Below, one piece after another: positions 55,941-64,000 of a DNA stretch of 64,000 nucleotides. The notes beneath the pieces were generated by a model. It had not been told where the DNA came from. It worked only from the letters and a program-made list of their open reading frames with translations, and did not search any database. The translations under genes and the position numbers were made by a program. The number at the start of each line of letters is the position of its first letter. The first letter of the stretch is position 1. The stretch covers positions 434,546 through 498,545 of the forward strand of contig NZ_PPXW01000001.1 in NCBI RefSeq assembly GCF_021655095.1, written 5' to 3'. The stretch comes from Clostridium sp. Cult1. GTDB taxonomy: Bacteria > Bacillota > Clostridia > Tissierellales > Tepidimicrobiaceae.

Positions 55941-57608
55941 TTATTCAGCTATATCAGCATAAGTTATTACTGGATATCTTACAGGAACTTTGATTATTCC
56001 CGATACATTAGATTTCACAGTATATGGTTGAGTATAGAAATATACTGGTAAGACTGGCATATCTTCCATTAGCATCTTTTCTGCTTTTCTCATACTCTCC
56101 ATACGAACATCTTGATCAATTGTTGATTTTGCTTCTTTCAATAATGCATCATATTCCGGATTATTATAATTAACATCATTGAAAGAACTGTCTGATGCCC
56201 ATAAATCAAGGAAAGTCATAGGATCCATAAAGTCTCCTATCCAACCAGCCCTTGAAATTTGGTAGTCTCCTGATTTTTCTCTATCAAGTTTCACTTGGAA
56301 CTCTACATTTTCAAGTCCTATTTCAATACCTAAAGCTGTTCTCCACATTTCTTGAGCAGCTTGTGCAATTTTCTTGTGGGATTCTGAAGTATTGTAAAGA
56401 AGAACAAAGTTACTGCTACTAAATTCTTCTATACTCATTCCTTCTTCAGCTAAACCTTCTTCCAATAAAGCTTTAGCTCCTTCTGGATCGTATTCAATCA
56501 AACTGCCTACGCCTTCTCTAAATTCTTTTCCAGTTTCATCTAATAGTCCGTAAGATACTACACCTTCAGCTGCAATTTGTCCACCTTGAGTTATATTCTT
56601 AACTATGGTTTCACGGTCTAGCGCCATGGATAAAGCTTTTCTTACCTTTACATTATTAAATGGTTTAATCTCTGGGTTTACATTATAGTAATAAGTACCA
56701 ACTTGAGCTCCTATTTCTAATTCTGGATCGTTTTGAGCTTGAAGCTGGGCTACTACTGAAGTTGGAACATCTACTAGAATATGATATTCTCCACCTTCAT
56801 ATTTTTGCCAAGCTGTGTTTTGGTCTTCTATAATATCTAGATCAATACCATCTAATTTAATCTTGTCTGCATTATAGTAGGATTCATTCTTTTCTAATAC
56901 AAGTTTAGCATTATGTTCCCACTTAACTAATTTGAACGGTCCATTAGAAACATGAGTTTCTGGTTTCTTTGCCCAATCTGGGTTAGATTCGACAACATTC
57001 TTGTTTACCGGGAAATAAGTATAAAATGCAGTTAATTCTAAGAAATATGCAGTAGGAGATTCTAGAGTTACTTCTAGAGTCTTCTCATCTAAAGCTTTAA
57101 CTGCTACATCGTCTCTTGAACCTTGACCAGTATTATAAGCTTCTCCACCTTTGATATAGTAAAGTATATTTGCATAGTCAGCAGCTAATTCTGGGTCTAA
57201 AGCTCTTTTCCAAGTAAATTCAAAGTCTTCTGCTGTTACTGGGTCCCCATTTGACCACTTAACCCCATCTCGAAGGGTAAAGGTATAGGTTAGTTCATCA
57301 TCTGATATTTCATAGCTTTCAGCCATACCAGGAACTAATTCTCCTTTTTCGTCAAAGGTCATAAGCCCTTCAAAAACATTCTCTAGTACCCAAGATTCAT
57401 GGGTTCCTTGTGCCAATGCAGGATCTAGGGAACCTGGTTCACTACTATTATTTGATCTTAAAATCTTCTTTCCTCCTGTTTCTTCAGCTGGAGTTTCTTC
57501 AGATGTATCAGATGGTGTATCTGCTTCATCAGCTGGTGAAGAACATCCAGTAAAGAGCATTGCTACTACAAGAATAACGCTCATAAGAATTAAAAATTTC
57601 TTGCTCAT
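55941..57608 (-). CDS. oppA: Oligopeptide-binding lipoprotein OppA
   Basis: Solute-binding protein of 555 residues. A lipoprotein signal (MSVILVVAMLFTGC, Cys at about 22) is followed by an acidic Ser/Thr/Glu linker and the family-5 binding fold: SEPGSLDPALAQGTHESWV, YTFTLRDGVKWSNGDPVTAEDF and VRKALSMALDRETIV. It binds peptides outside the membrane and delivers them to OppBC. AAAGGGGGC precedes the ATG. It is first of five genes in the classic order ABCDF. Confidence 0.95.
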   Translation of the reverse strand: MSKKFLILMSVILVVAMLFTGCSSPADEADTPSDTSEETPAEETGGKKILRSNNSSEPGSLDPALAQGTHESWVLENVFEGLMTFDEKGELVPGMAESYEISDDELTYTFTLRDGVKWSNGDPVTAEDFEFTWKRALDPELAADYANILYYIKGGEAYNTGQGSRDDVAVKALDEKTLEVTLESPTAYFLELTAFYTYFPVNKNVVESNPDWAKKPETHVSNGPFKLVKWEHNAKLVLEKNESYYNADKIKLDGIDLDIIEDQNTAWQKYEGGEYHILVDVPTSVVAQLQAQNDPELEIGAQVGTYYYNVNPEIKPFNNVKVRKALSMALDRETIVKNITQGGQIAAEGVVSYGLLDETGKEFREGVGSLIEYDPEGAKALLEEGLAEEGMSIEEFSSSNFVLLYNTSESHKKIAQAAQEMWRTALGIEIGLENVEFQVKLDREKSGDYQISRAGWIGDFMDPMTFLDLWASDSSFNDVNYNNPEYDALLKEAKSTIDQDVRMESMRKAEKMLMEDMPVLPVYFYTQPYTVKSNVSGIIKVPVRYPVITYADIAE

Positions 57609-57664
57609 TAATATTGCCCCCTTTTAAATTTATATTCCGCCAACACACGACGGAAAATTTGTGT

Positions 57665-57710
57665 ATTATACTAAAAATCTAAAATCTGATAAAACAGATT
57701 TTAGAAAATT
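57665..57710 (-). promoter_or_regulatory. oppA promoter region with palindromic operator and CodY-like box
   Basis: On the minus strand TATAAT (57670-57665) is preceded at 17 bp by a weak TTTATC (57693-57688). A perfect palindrome TCTAAAATCTG/CAGATTTTAGA (57678-57688 and 57695-57705) lies across the -35. AGATTTTAGAAAATT (57696-57710) matches the CodY consensus AATTTTCWGAAAATT at 12 of 15 positions. Opp operons are known CodY targets in other Firmicutes. Confidence 0.5.
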
Positions 57711-58076
57711 TATAAAGCTCCCCATATATTATATGGGGTAATCTTTCCTCATATTAATAGTATAGATAATTTTGCAATTCTAGAACATTTTATGAATTAT
57801 TAAGCAAGTATTATTGCAATTTAATCATTATTCTGTATTTGCATCTTTCTAAGATCCATATAATTTATAAAACATTCTATCTGCTTTTTTTAAAGCTATT
57901 TAATTAGAAATACAAATTCCTTTTACTTATTTATTAAGTTTACTACAATTAACGTAAAATTTCAAGAACATTATGTGGAAAAAAAAACGAAAAATTGTAC
58001 AAGTTAGGATAAAATCTAGATTTGTATGTGTAAATAAAATAATATAAAAATTTAAAAAGATGAAAGTTTATAAAAC

Positions 58077-58107
58077 AAGGAACCAATTTTTAAAAAATTA
58101 GTTCCTT
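58077..58107 (-). terminator. Terminator after the 86-residue Ig-like fragment
   Basis: Arms 58077-58091 and 58093-58107 (AAGGAACC...GGTTCCTT type) pair fully on the minus strand with one G-U pair, followed by TGTTTTAT. Confidence 0.7.
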
Positions 58108-58131
58108 ATCTTATCATCTGTATCTATTAAA

Positions 58132-58392
58132 TTATTCAAATATTACCTTAAGTTTTATCTCTAATCTTGTACTTGGAATTGTATTGGATACTTCTAATGG
58201 TAATTTAAAGAATTGACTCCAAAGAGTTACTTGACCTGGTTTTTTATAGTTATCAAAATTATATGGTCTGATATCCCATCTTAGTTCTACCTCGTGTTCT
58301 ACATTATTAGAATCTACTATTGTACCTATTTTGGGCAATGCTTCTCTAAAATCATCATAGGTTATATCTGCTGGAACTGTAAAATCATCCAA
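58132..58392 (-). pseudogene. Orphan Ig-like (Big_4-type) domain fragment
   Basis: The 86 residues resemble one bacterial Ig-like domain: ALPKIGTIVDSNNVEHEVEL, then RWDIRPYNFDNYKKPGQVTL, the pattern WD...YD..KPG.V.. seen in repeats of large surface proteins. The frame opens at a TTG with an in-frame TAG 30 bp upstream and no ribosome binding site or signal peptide. It is probably the last domain of a deleted surface protein, though a small free-standing protein cannot be excluded. It ends in a good terminator, as a genuine gene 3' end would. Confidence 0.5.
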
Positions 58393-58554
58393 AGGTATTA
58401 TTTCTTTTAATATAGTCTCCTATCCCCCATTTTTTAATCTTTTATTGTCTCTTAATTATAATGTATTCACCCGTCTAAATATATAGTACATCAATATTGT
58501 TCTTAAGTTTAGCAAAAATGGGGCAAAAGGCCTAGTCCCTTAAAAAAACTTAAC

Positions 58555-58728
58555 CTATCCTTTATTCCTTGTAATAACTTTAATACCTAAACCGATAAGT
58601 ATAAAAGGAATTAGTATTTTAACAAGTAGTCCAAAAGTTATAGCTACCCCTGTAATGGCGAAAATAACTATAGTCAATATAAAGGCAAATATAAGAGCAA
58701 TAATTGAAGTTAAACATCCAAATATCAT
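58555..58728 (-). CDS. 57-residue hydrophobic membrane protein
   Basis: A short gene: ATG at 58728, TAG ending at 58555, with AAGGAGATTGCT directly before the start. The product begins MIFGCLTSIIALIFAFILT and continues as a second hydrophobic segment (ITFGLLVKILIPFILIGLGI), then ends in the basic tail KVITRNKG. It is predicted to span the membrane twice. The family is not recognised. Its quality as a gene rests on the ribosome binding site, the clean frame and the inside-positive tail. Confidence 0.65.
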   Translation of the reverse strand: MIFGCLTSIIALIFAFILTIVIFAITGVAITFGLLVKILIPFILIGLGIKVITRNKG

Positions 58729-58896
58729 AGCAATCTCCTTATAATTTACTTTTTTATCTATCTACTATTAGTATATCAAAACTTTCTGTTAATTCTACTA
58801 AGAAATTGGTTTTCCTTAATTATAGTATATCATCGTAAAATTAAGAATAAAACCACATAAAATGTCGCTTTATAATGTGGCATTTTTACATATAAA

Positions 58897-58926
58897 AATG
58901 GTACAGGGAGAACCATCCCCGCTATC
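58897..58926 (+). repeat. 30-bp interspersed repeat, copy 1
   Basis: AATGGTACAGGGAGAACCAT and the next ten bases match the copy at 60394-60423 at 24 of 30 positions and in the same orientation. The reverse complement resembles the GACAGTGGGGACGGTTCTCC-type repeat that I recall from several Clostridia genomes. It lies just after the aldehyde dehydrogenase stop. Confidence 0.7.
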
Positions 58927-58971
58927 CCTATTCGTTATAGCAAAAGAGAATTCAATTTAAGAATTCTCTTT

Positions 58972-60333
58972 CTAAAAAAATCTTCTAATAACTTTTAATT
59001 TGTCTCTAAAAGGTGGATATCTAAAATTAGGATCAAAAGCATTACTTCTCTTTAATACACTTTTATAATGAGTAAATACATCAAAGCTACTCTTCCCATG
59101 ATAACTGCCCATACCACTATTCCCTATTCCTCCAAAAGGTAAGTGAGGATTGGATAAATGCATTATTGTATCATTGATACATCCTCCACCATAAGAGGTG
59201 TTATTTATTATTTTTTCTATTTTTTCATCATTACTTGAAAAAAAGTAGAGTGCAAGGGGTTTAGAATGTGAGTTTATAGTCCCTATAGCCTCATCTAAAC
59301 TACTATATTCTAGTATGGGAAATATAGGACCAAATATTTCTTCCTTCATAATAGGATCATCCCAGTAAATATCATCTATCAATGTAGGGGAAATATATAG
59401 TCTATCTTTATTATATTTACCTCCATAGATAATTCGTCCACCACTTAGTAATTTCACCAATCTATTAAAATGTTTTTCATTTATTATTCTTCCATATTCA
59501 TTGTTATCTTGAATATTAACTCCATAAAATTTTTCTATATATTTAATGATATTTTGTATTAGCTGCTCTTTTACATTTTTTTGTACTAGAATATAATCAG
59601 GAGCAACACAAGTTTGCCCTGCATTTAAAAATTTCCCCCAAACTATTCTTTTAGCAAATAGCTCCATGTCCCCTTCATCGTCTACTATACAGGGACTTTT
59701 ACCTCCTAATTCTAAGGTAACAGGCGTCAAATGCTTTGCAGCTTTTTCCATAACCATCTTTCCTATGGGAATACTTCCAGTATAAAAAATATAGTCAAAC
59801 TTTTTATCTAAAAGAAATTTACCTTTTTCACCTATTACAACATAAATATATGAACTTGGGAAATTGTTGTTTATTAGGTTTTCTAATATTTTACTGGTGT
59901 GTTCTGATGTGCTAGAAGGTTTGATAATAGCAGTATTTCCTGCAGCTAAACTTCCTACTAATGGAGCAATAGATAGTTGAAAGGGATAATTCCATGGAGA
60001 AATGATAAGTGTATTCCCATATGGCTCTGGATATATATAATTTGTGGATTTAAAAGTAACAATAGAATCCTTAACTTTCTTAGGTTTAACCCATTTTTTT
60101 AATCGTTTAATTACAAAATCTATCTCATTTAAAACAAATCCTATTTCCGTTGAATAAGCTTCAAATTCGGATTTTCCTAAATCATCTTTTAATCCTTTAA
60201 GTATAGTTTTTTCGTTTTTTTCTATTATTTCCTTTAATTTAATCAAGTTCTTCAATCTATATTCAAGTTCTTTTGTTTTATTGCTTTTAAAAAAGTCCTT
60301 TTGGCTTTCTAGAATAGAATCAATATCATTCAA
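58972..60333 (-). CDS. Aldehyde dehydrogenase (class 3-like, NAD(P)-dependent)
   Basis: The 453 residues are shorter than class 1/2 enzymes and resemble class 3/YwdH-type ALDHs that oxidise medium- and long-chain aldehydes. Catalytic Cys is in AGQTCVAPDYILV, general-base Glu in VTLELGGKSPCIV, cofactor-binding in FYTGSIPIGKMV and the C-terminal PFGGIGNSGMGSYHG motif is present. The ending KLKVIRRFF is basic and hydrophobic. GGGTGAAATAATTGA precedes the ATG. The gene is bounded on both sides by copies of the same 30-bp repeat. Confidence 0.94.
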   Translation of the reverse strand: MNDIDSILESQKDFFKSNKTKELEYRLKNLIKLKEIIEKNEKTILKGLKDDLGKSEFEAYSTEIGFVLNEIDFVIKRLKKWVKPKKVKDSIVTFKSTNYIYPEPYGNTLIISPWNYPFQLSIAPLVGSLAAGNTAIIKPSSTSEHTSKILENLINNNFPSSYIYVVIGEKGKFLLDKKFDYIFYTGSIPIGKMVMEKAAKHLTPVTLELGGKSPCIVDDEGDMELFAKRIVWGKFLNAGQTCVAPDYILVQKNVKEQLIQNIIKYIEKFYGVNIQDNNEYGRIINEKHFNRLVKLLSGGRIIYGGKYNKDRLYISPTLIDDIYWDDPIMKEEIFGPIFPILEYSSLDEAIGTINSHSKPLALYFFSSNDEKIEKIINNTSYGGGCINDTIMHLSNPHLPFGGIGNSGMGSYHGKSSFDVFTHYKSVLKRSNAFDPNFRYPPFRDKLKVIRRFF

Positions 60334-60393
60334 TTATTTCACCCTTTTTTATAGTTGTCCAATTTCTACATTTAAAAAATATTTATATTTTTC

Positions 60394-60423
60394 AATGGGG
60401 CAGGGAGAGCCATCCCTACTGTC
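60394..60423 (+). repeat. 30-bp interspersed repeat, copy 2, overlapping the end of the SMC-like gene
   Basis: AATGGGGCAGGGAGAGCCAT and the next ten bases; same orientation as copy 1. The stop codon of the SMC-like gene (60416-60418) and its last residues are encoded by this repeat, suggesting that its insertion defined the present C-terminus. Confidence 0.7.
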
Positions 60424-63400
60424 TCAGCCTTCGTCTTTCCCCATGCATTACTTTTCCTGTAATTAAACTATCCCTATCCCCTTCTCCAATTCTTAACTCC
60501 CAAAACACTGGAAATCTTTCGCTAATTTCTATCTTTATAATTTCAGGGGCAGCAAATGCTATTATTTGAAAATTTAGCTTATTAGCAATTTCAAACACAG
60601 GGTCTAGTATATGTTTAGCAGAAGCTTTTCCAAAAGGATTATCAAGAATAAGCACAGTCCATGGTCTTTCGTTTCCAACATGTCTTTTTCTATAGTTCAT
60701 AAGCATCATAATAACAAAAGTATTTATTGAAAGAGTCTGTCCTCCACTTCCTTCAGGCATATCTCCTTCCCCTTTATTGATAGCTTCCCAAGTTGTATAA
60801 TAATAATCTCTAGGTTTAGCAAATTTAAATTCATTTTTCTCTGTCATCTTATAAACCATAAGAGTAGGGTATCTTCCCTGAAGAGCCTTAGAAAATATAG
60901 TTTTATCGCTCATCAACTCTTTCAATTTCCTATCATCAATATCTTCAATATTATCATTTTCTTCAATTGCCTTCTCTATAGCTTCCACAAAATACTCTCT
61001 CAATAAAAATAATACATCTTCCTCGTCTCTAGGAAGTCTTTCTTCTCCTTTTAATTTAACAAGAGGAAAAGAATAATTATTTTCATTTATATATACCATA
61101 CCAGATACCATTTCTTTAAGGGATTCGACTATCTTTATCACCCTTTTTGAAGCCCTGACAGACCATTGATTCCTTGCCTGTTCTGCTTTTTCCTTATCAC
61201 TGGATAAAGTATTTAACTCTATTTGAAAATGGTTTTTCATACTGCTAAAGGATTCCAGATTTCTCCTGAATCTATCCACTTTCACCCTTTGAATTTCATT
61301 AAGTATTCTGTCCTTTAATAATTCATCATGTACTTTAGTTTCAACATTATCCTCAAATACTTTTAGGTGTTCTTCTCCATTGGCTATCTCTCTATTTAAA
61401 TTATCTTCAATTTTATTATATCTTTTTAACCATTCATCCACTTCATCCTTTAGATTCCTAACAATCCTTTCTCTTAATATTTTATTCATCTTTCCCTTAT
61501 GAAAATCCAACTCCTTATTGGCTTTTAAAGTAATAATATATTCATTTAAACTATATTTATAAGCCTTAGTTTCATCAAGTATCTTTTCAGCTTCCTTCAA
61601 AAATCTTTCATTATCCTTATATTCATTTTCAATATCAATATTCTTTTTTAAAAGATCTAAATCCTGCCACAGTTCAGGTGCTCTATTGAACCTTTTTCTA
61701 ATCTTAGTATTAATTTTCACCATCAATTTTTTCTTTTCTTCTAAACTTCCTAATAATTTATCTCTATCTGATTTCAAATTATTCAGTTCATTTTTAAGGG
61801 TTTCTAATCTTTTCTCTATTTCTTCTATAATAATTATTATTTCATTCATGGAGAAATTCAAGTAATCATAATTCTCCCAAAACACATCTATTCTATCCAA
61901 ATCTTTCATGCAATTTTCTATTTTTTCTTGAAAATAATCTATATCTTTTTGAATAAGACTAATTTGAGAATCTTTCCTTTCAAAGTCATTAACCAAAGTT
62001 CTTCTTTCATTTAAATCAATAAATATAGTATCTTCACTAATTATATAATTTGGTATAGTAGAAATTTCTAGTTCATTAGAATGAATTAAGTTTACTCTAG
62101 CATCAGGGACTACCTCTTTTATTTCTTCTAACTTCTCTTCTATTTCCATGTTCCATTTTTTAAATTCTAATTCATTAGATTCCTTTCTCTTACCAATTCT
62201 ATAAATCTCCATATCTAATTCTTTAAGTTTAGTCCTAATTTCATCTAACCTTTTTGTATTTTCCACATATATTGTTTCTTCTCCATCAAGAAGCAATTTT
62301 CTCTCTACGTATTTTTCTAATTTGCCTAAATCGTCCTTTGTTTTTTCTCTTTGGGATTTCAAAGATTTCAATGTATTTTTCATTATAGCAAGTTCACTTT
62401 CTTCTTCATATATAGTAGCATTTATTCTCGCTACTTCCTTTTCCAATTCTTGATAAGCATTTTCATGTTTGCTAATATCTTTTAAAACATCAAAGGAATT
62501 TGCATTATTCTGCCAGTTTTCAATATCATTGAGTAATTTATTTAAATTATTCACTCCACTTTTCACACTAGCAATTGCTTCATTTATATGATTATATTCC
62601 TTGTCTATCTCATCAATCCAATTCATATACTGTTGGTTATAAATAAAATCATAACCTTTATTATAAACTAATTGAAATTCCTTACTATAATCTTTATTCA
62701 TATTTTTTCTTAAATATATTGGGATTAAACTGTGAAGTAAAAAATCTTTAGAAATGCCTTTTTCTATTACCTTCCAATCCTCTTCATTTCCTATAACCAA
62801 TCCATAAACAAAGGAAGGATTTCTAACTAATATGCCCTCTACCTCTTTTGGATCTAAACCATTTAAAAACTCCATCCCCGTTTGAACATTTATCCCCATA
62901 TCCTGTATTTTTTCCTTTAGAGTCATTACATCTTTATTAGGTATCCAATAATTTCTATCTCGATTTAAAGATTTATCAATATTGTTTTCCCAAAGATTTT
63001 TTCTCAATTCTTCTAATCTAGTTTCCTTCTCCTCTAATGCCTCTTCCATCTTGTACAATTTCTCACCAATCCAAGTTGGGCTTATTTCTTCCCTAGTACT
63101 ATCAATCCCTAATTCCCAGCATATTCTCCGCTTCAAATCCATTTCTATCTTTTCTACTTTATCTAATGATGTCTTAAGTTCTTTAAGTTTGTCTTTTTTA
63201 TTTTTAATTTCTATTTCCAATCTGTTTTTTTCCAATTTTAAATTATTAATATTTTCTACTTTAGTATCTATATCAGATATAAGTTCTTCTATTTTTTCTT
63301 CCTTTTTCTCAAAATCCCTTTTCATATCATCTAATAGTTTTTCTGGAAAACTCATACTGAAAGGATCGAATATTTGGGATAAATTTTCAAATTCTTTATT

Positions 63401-64000
63401 TAGATTTTCTTTTTCAATTAAATATCTAATTATTTTATCTTCAAGATCCTTTTCCACTTGCAATACCTTGTCTTTACTTATACCTTTATTTTCTAATTCT
63501 CTAGTTAAAAAGTTTCTATATCCAAAATAGTTAGCAGAAATATCTTCCCATTTCAATTTTAATATTTCCCATTTTTCTTTTATTCTGCTATCTAATTCTT
63601 TTACTCTCTTTCTTGCATCATCTAATTCCAAAACTTCTATTAGCCTTGCTTTTTCATCTAGCTTTTCTTTTAAGGAATTATCATATTTATTCATATCTAC
63701 TAATATTCTATTTATCTCATACAAATTCTTTTCCCTTTTTAGTTCTTCTATATTGTTTTCTTTTTCACTTATCTTGTTTTTTAATTCTACATTTTTTTCT
63801 TCAATTTCTTTTATCTCTCTATTTACTTCAGCATATTCTAAATTTGCCCTTTGAAATGATAATTCTTCTTCTTTTTCCTTGCTTTTTTTGATTTCATTTT
63901 CCCATTTTTCTATATTCTTTTCTGCGTTTTTTTCTTCATCTTTAATAATAAAGTATAAATCATTCCCATCAGCAATACATCTTTCCTTCATATCTAAAAT
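60416..64000 (-). CDS. Giant SMC-like coiled-coil ATPase (N-terminus beyond window)
   Basis: About 1194 residues are visible and the frame is open at the window edge. Two long coiled-coil stretches (about 15-350 and 470-1000, very rich in Glu, Lys, Leu) flank a less coiled centre (about 360-470, IPNKDVMTLKEKIQDMG ... VIGNEEDWKVIEKG) in the position of an SMC-type hinge. The C-terminal head has an ABC-like signature (EGSGGQTLSINTFVIMMLM, about 1080) and a Walker B-like strand WTVLILDNPFGKASA (about 1114), with Asn in place of the catalytic Glu. Walker A must lie outside. The fold is that of SMC/Rad50/MukB/JetC proteins, but the exact family is not recognised. Partner genes would be beyond 64 kb. 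Confidence 0.7.
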   Translation of the reverse strand: MLDMKERCIADGNDLYFIIKDEEKNAEKNIEKWENEIKKSKEKEEELSFQRANLEYAEVNREIKEIEEKNVELKNKISEKENNIEELKREKNLYEINRILVDMNKYDNSLKEKLDEKARLIEVLELDDARKRVKELDSRIKEKWEILKLKWEDISANYFGYRNFLTRELENKGISKDKVLQVEKDLEDKIIRYLIEKENLNKEFENLSQIFDPFSMSFPEKLLDDMKRDFEKKEEKIEELISDIDTKVENINNLKLEKNRLEIEIKNKKDKLKELKTSLDKVEKIEMDLKRRICWELGIDSTREEISPTWIGEKLYKMEEALEEKETRLEELRKNLWENNIDKSLNRDRNYWIPNKDVMTLKEKIQDMGINVQTGMEFLNGLDPKEVEGILVRNPSFVYGLVIGNEEDWKVIEKGISKDFLLHSLIPIYLRKNMNKDYSKEFQLVYNKGYDFIYNQQYMNWIDEIDKEYNHINEAIASVKSGVNNLNKLLNDIENWQNNANSFDVLKDISKHENAYQELEKEVARINATIYEEESELAIMKNTLKSLKSQREKTKDDLGKLEKYVERKLLLDGEETIYVENTKRLDEIRTKLKELDMEIYRIGKRKESNELEFKKWNMEIEEKLEEIKEVVPDARVNLIHSNELEISTIPNYIISEDTIFIDLNERRTLVNDFERKDSQISLIQKDIDYFQEKIENCMKDLDRIDVFWENYDYLNFSMNEIIIIIEEIEKRLETLKNELNNLKSDRDKLLGSLEEKKKLMVKINTKIRKRFNRAPELWQDLDLLKKNIDIENEYKDNERFLKEAEKILDETKAYKYSLNEYIITLKANKELDFHKGKMNKILRERIVRNLKDEVDEWLKRYNKIEDNLNREIANGEEHLKVFEDNVETKVHDELLKDRILNEIQRVKVDRFRRNLESFSSMKNHFQIELNTLSSDKEKAEQARNQWSVRASKRVIKIVESLKEMVSGMVYINENNYSFPLVKLKGEERLPRDEEDVLFLLREYFVEAIEKAIEENDNIEDIDDRKLKELMSDKTIFSKALQGRYPTLMVYKMTEKNEFKFAKPRDYYYTTWEAINKGEGDMPEGSGGQTLSINTFVIMMLMNYRKRHVGNERPWTVLILDNPFGKASAKHILDPVFEIANKLNFQIIAFAAPEIIKIEISERFPVFWELRIGEGDRDSLITGKVMHGERRRLRQ

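Larger units (their letters stand above)
57609..58131. other. 523-bp leader/intergenic region upstream of oppA
   Basis: No gene. Besides the promoter and palindrome above, it holds a CCCCATATA/TATATGGGG hairpin (about 57722-57740) and the terminator of the 86-codon frame at 58077-58107. The rest is very A/T-rich and shows nothing recognisable. Confidence 0.6.

Noticed and set aside
57722-57740. CCCCATATA/TATATGGGG hairpin before oppA as a riboswitch or T-box
   Set aside because: It lies upstream of the predicted oppA promoter and is a simple stem without conserved aptamer or T-box sequence.
62982-63530. 182-codon plus-strand frame opposite the SMC-like gene
   Set aside because: Ser/Phe/Leu-rich complement of Glu/Lys-rich coiled-coil sequence; no start signal.

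Overview
The window is AT-rich chromosomal DNA with strong GGAGG-type ribosome binding sites, tightly packed operons and a gene set (S-layer homology protein, oligopeptide ABC importer, several PTS operons, aldehyde:ferredoxin oxidoreductase) typical of an anaerobic, low-GC Gram-positive fermenter in the Clostridia/Tissierellia. The organism assignment is inferred from gene content; no rRNA or tRNA gene is visible. All domain names come from reading the sequence, not from database searches.

Layout. 1-2.1 kb: end of an AraC-type regulator and L-rhamnose isomerase, closed by a 45-bp perfect palindrome. 2.1-6.3 kb (minus): a RelA/SpoT-domain protein, then the cell-division ABC pair FtsE-FtsX with a secreted coiled-coil partner that has no recognisable hydrolase domain. 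6.4-14.5 kb (minus): a PucR-type regulator, an amidohydrolase, an M20 deacylase/peptidase, an internally duplicated membrane protein, an S66 LD-carboxypeptidase-like protein and a YjiH-type membrane protein, read here as a candidate pathway for unusual peptides or amides. 14.5-22.9 kb: a MITE-like repeat, a YibE/F membrane protein, a 1690-residue secreted multidomain protein with a PHP/CehA-type domain, and its SLH-anchored neighbour. 23.2-31.2 kb: MoxR/DUF58/transglutaminase operon, a TDT-type transporter, a C_GCAxxG_C_C protein, a polysaccharide deacetylase and a metallo-beta-lactamase (MBL) fold hydrolase with a structured leader.

31.5-40.1 kb (minus): a beta-glucoside/disaccharide PTS operon (BglG/LicR-type regulator, IIC, MupG-like protein, IIA, IIB, GH1 phospho-glycosidase, nagB remnant, HPr). 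A 1321-bp insertion sequence with an 8-bp target duplication separates the regulator from the transport genes. 40.2-41.2 kb: a decayed second copy of the MBL gene. 41.2-48.4 kb (minus): a polyol-type operon in which a DeoR regulator and a galactitol-family PTS are followed by a zinc alcohol dehydrogenase, a class II aldolase, a tungsten/molybdopterin aldehyde:ferredoxin oxidoreductase and a small ThiS/MoaD-like protein. This is the most coherent metabolic proposal in the window: polyol phosphate to ketose phosphate to triose phosphate plus aldehyde, with the aldehyde oxidised to an acid and the electrons going to ferredoxin.

48.2-51.9 kb is a decay zone: an acyltransferase, gene remnants, and an AraC regulator joined by deletion to the tail of a short-chain dehydrogenase. 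51.9-57.6 kb (minus): complete oppABCDF. 58.1-64 kb (minus): an orphan surface-domain fragment, a 57-residue membrane protein, an aldehyde dehydrogenase flanked by two direct copies of a 30-bp interspersed repeat, and the C-terminal ~1190 residues of a giant SMC-like coiled-coil ATPase that runs off the window edge and has Asn where ABC ATPases carry the catalytic Glu.
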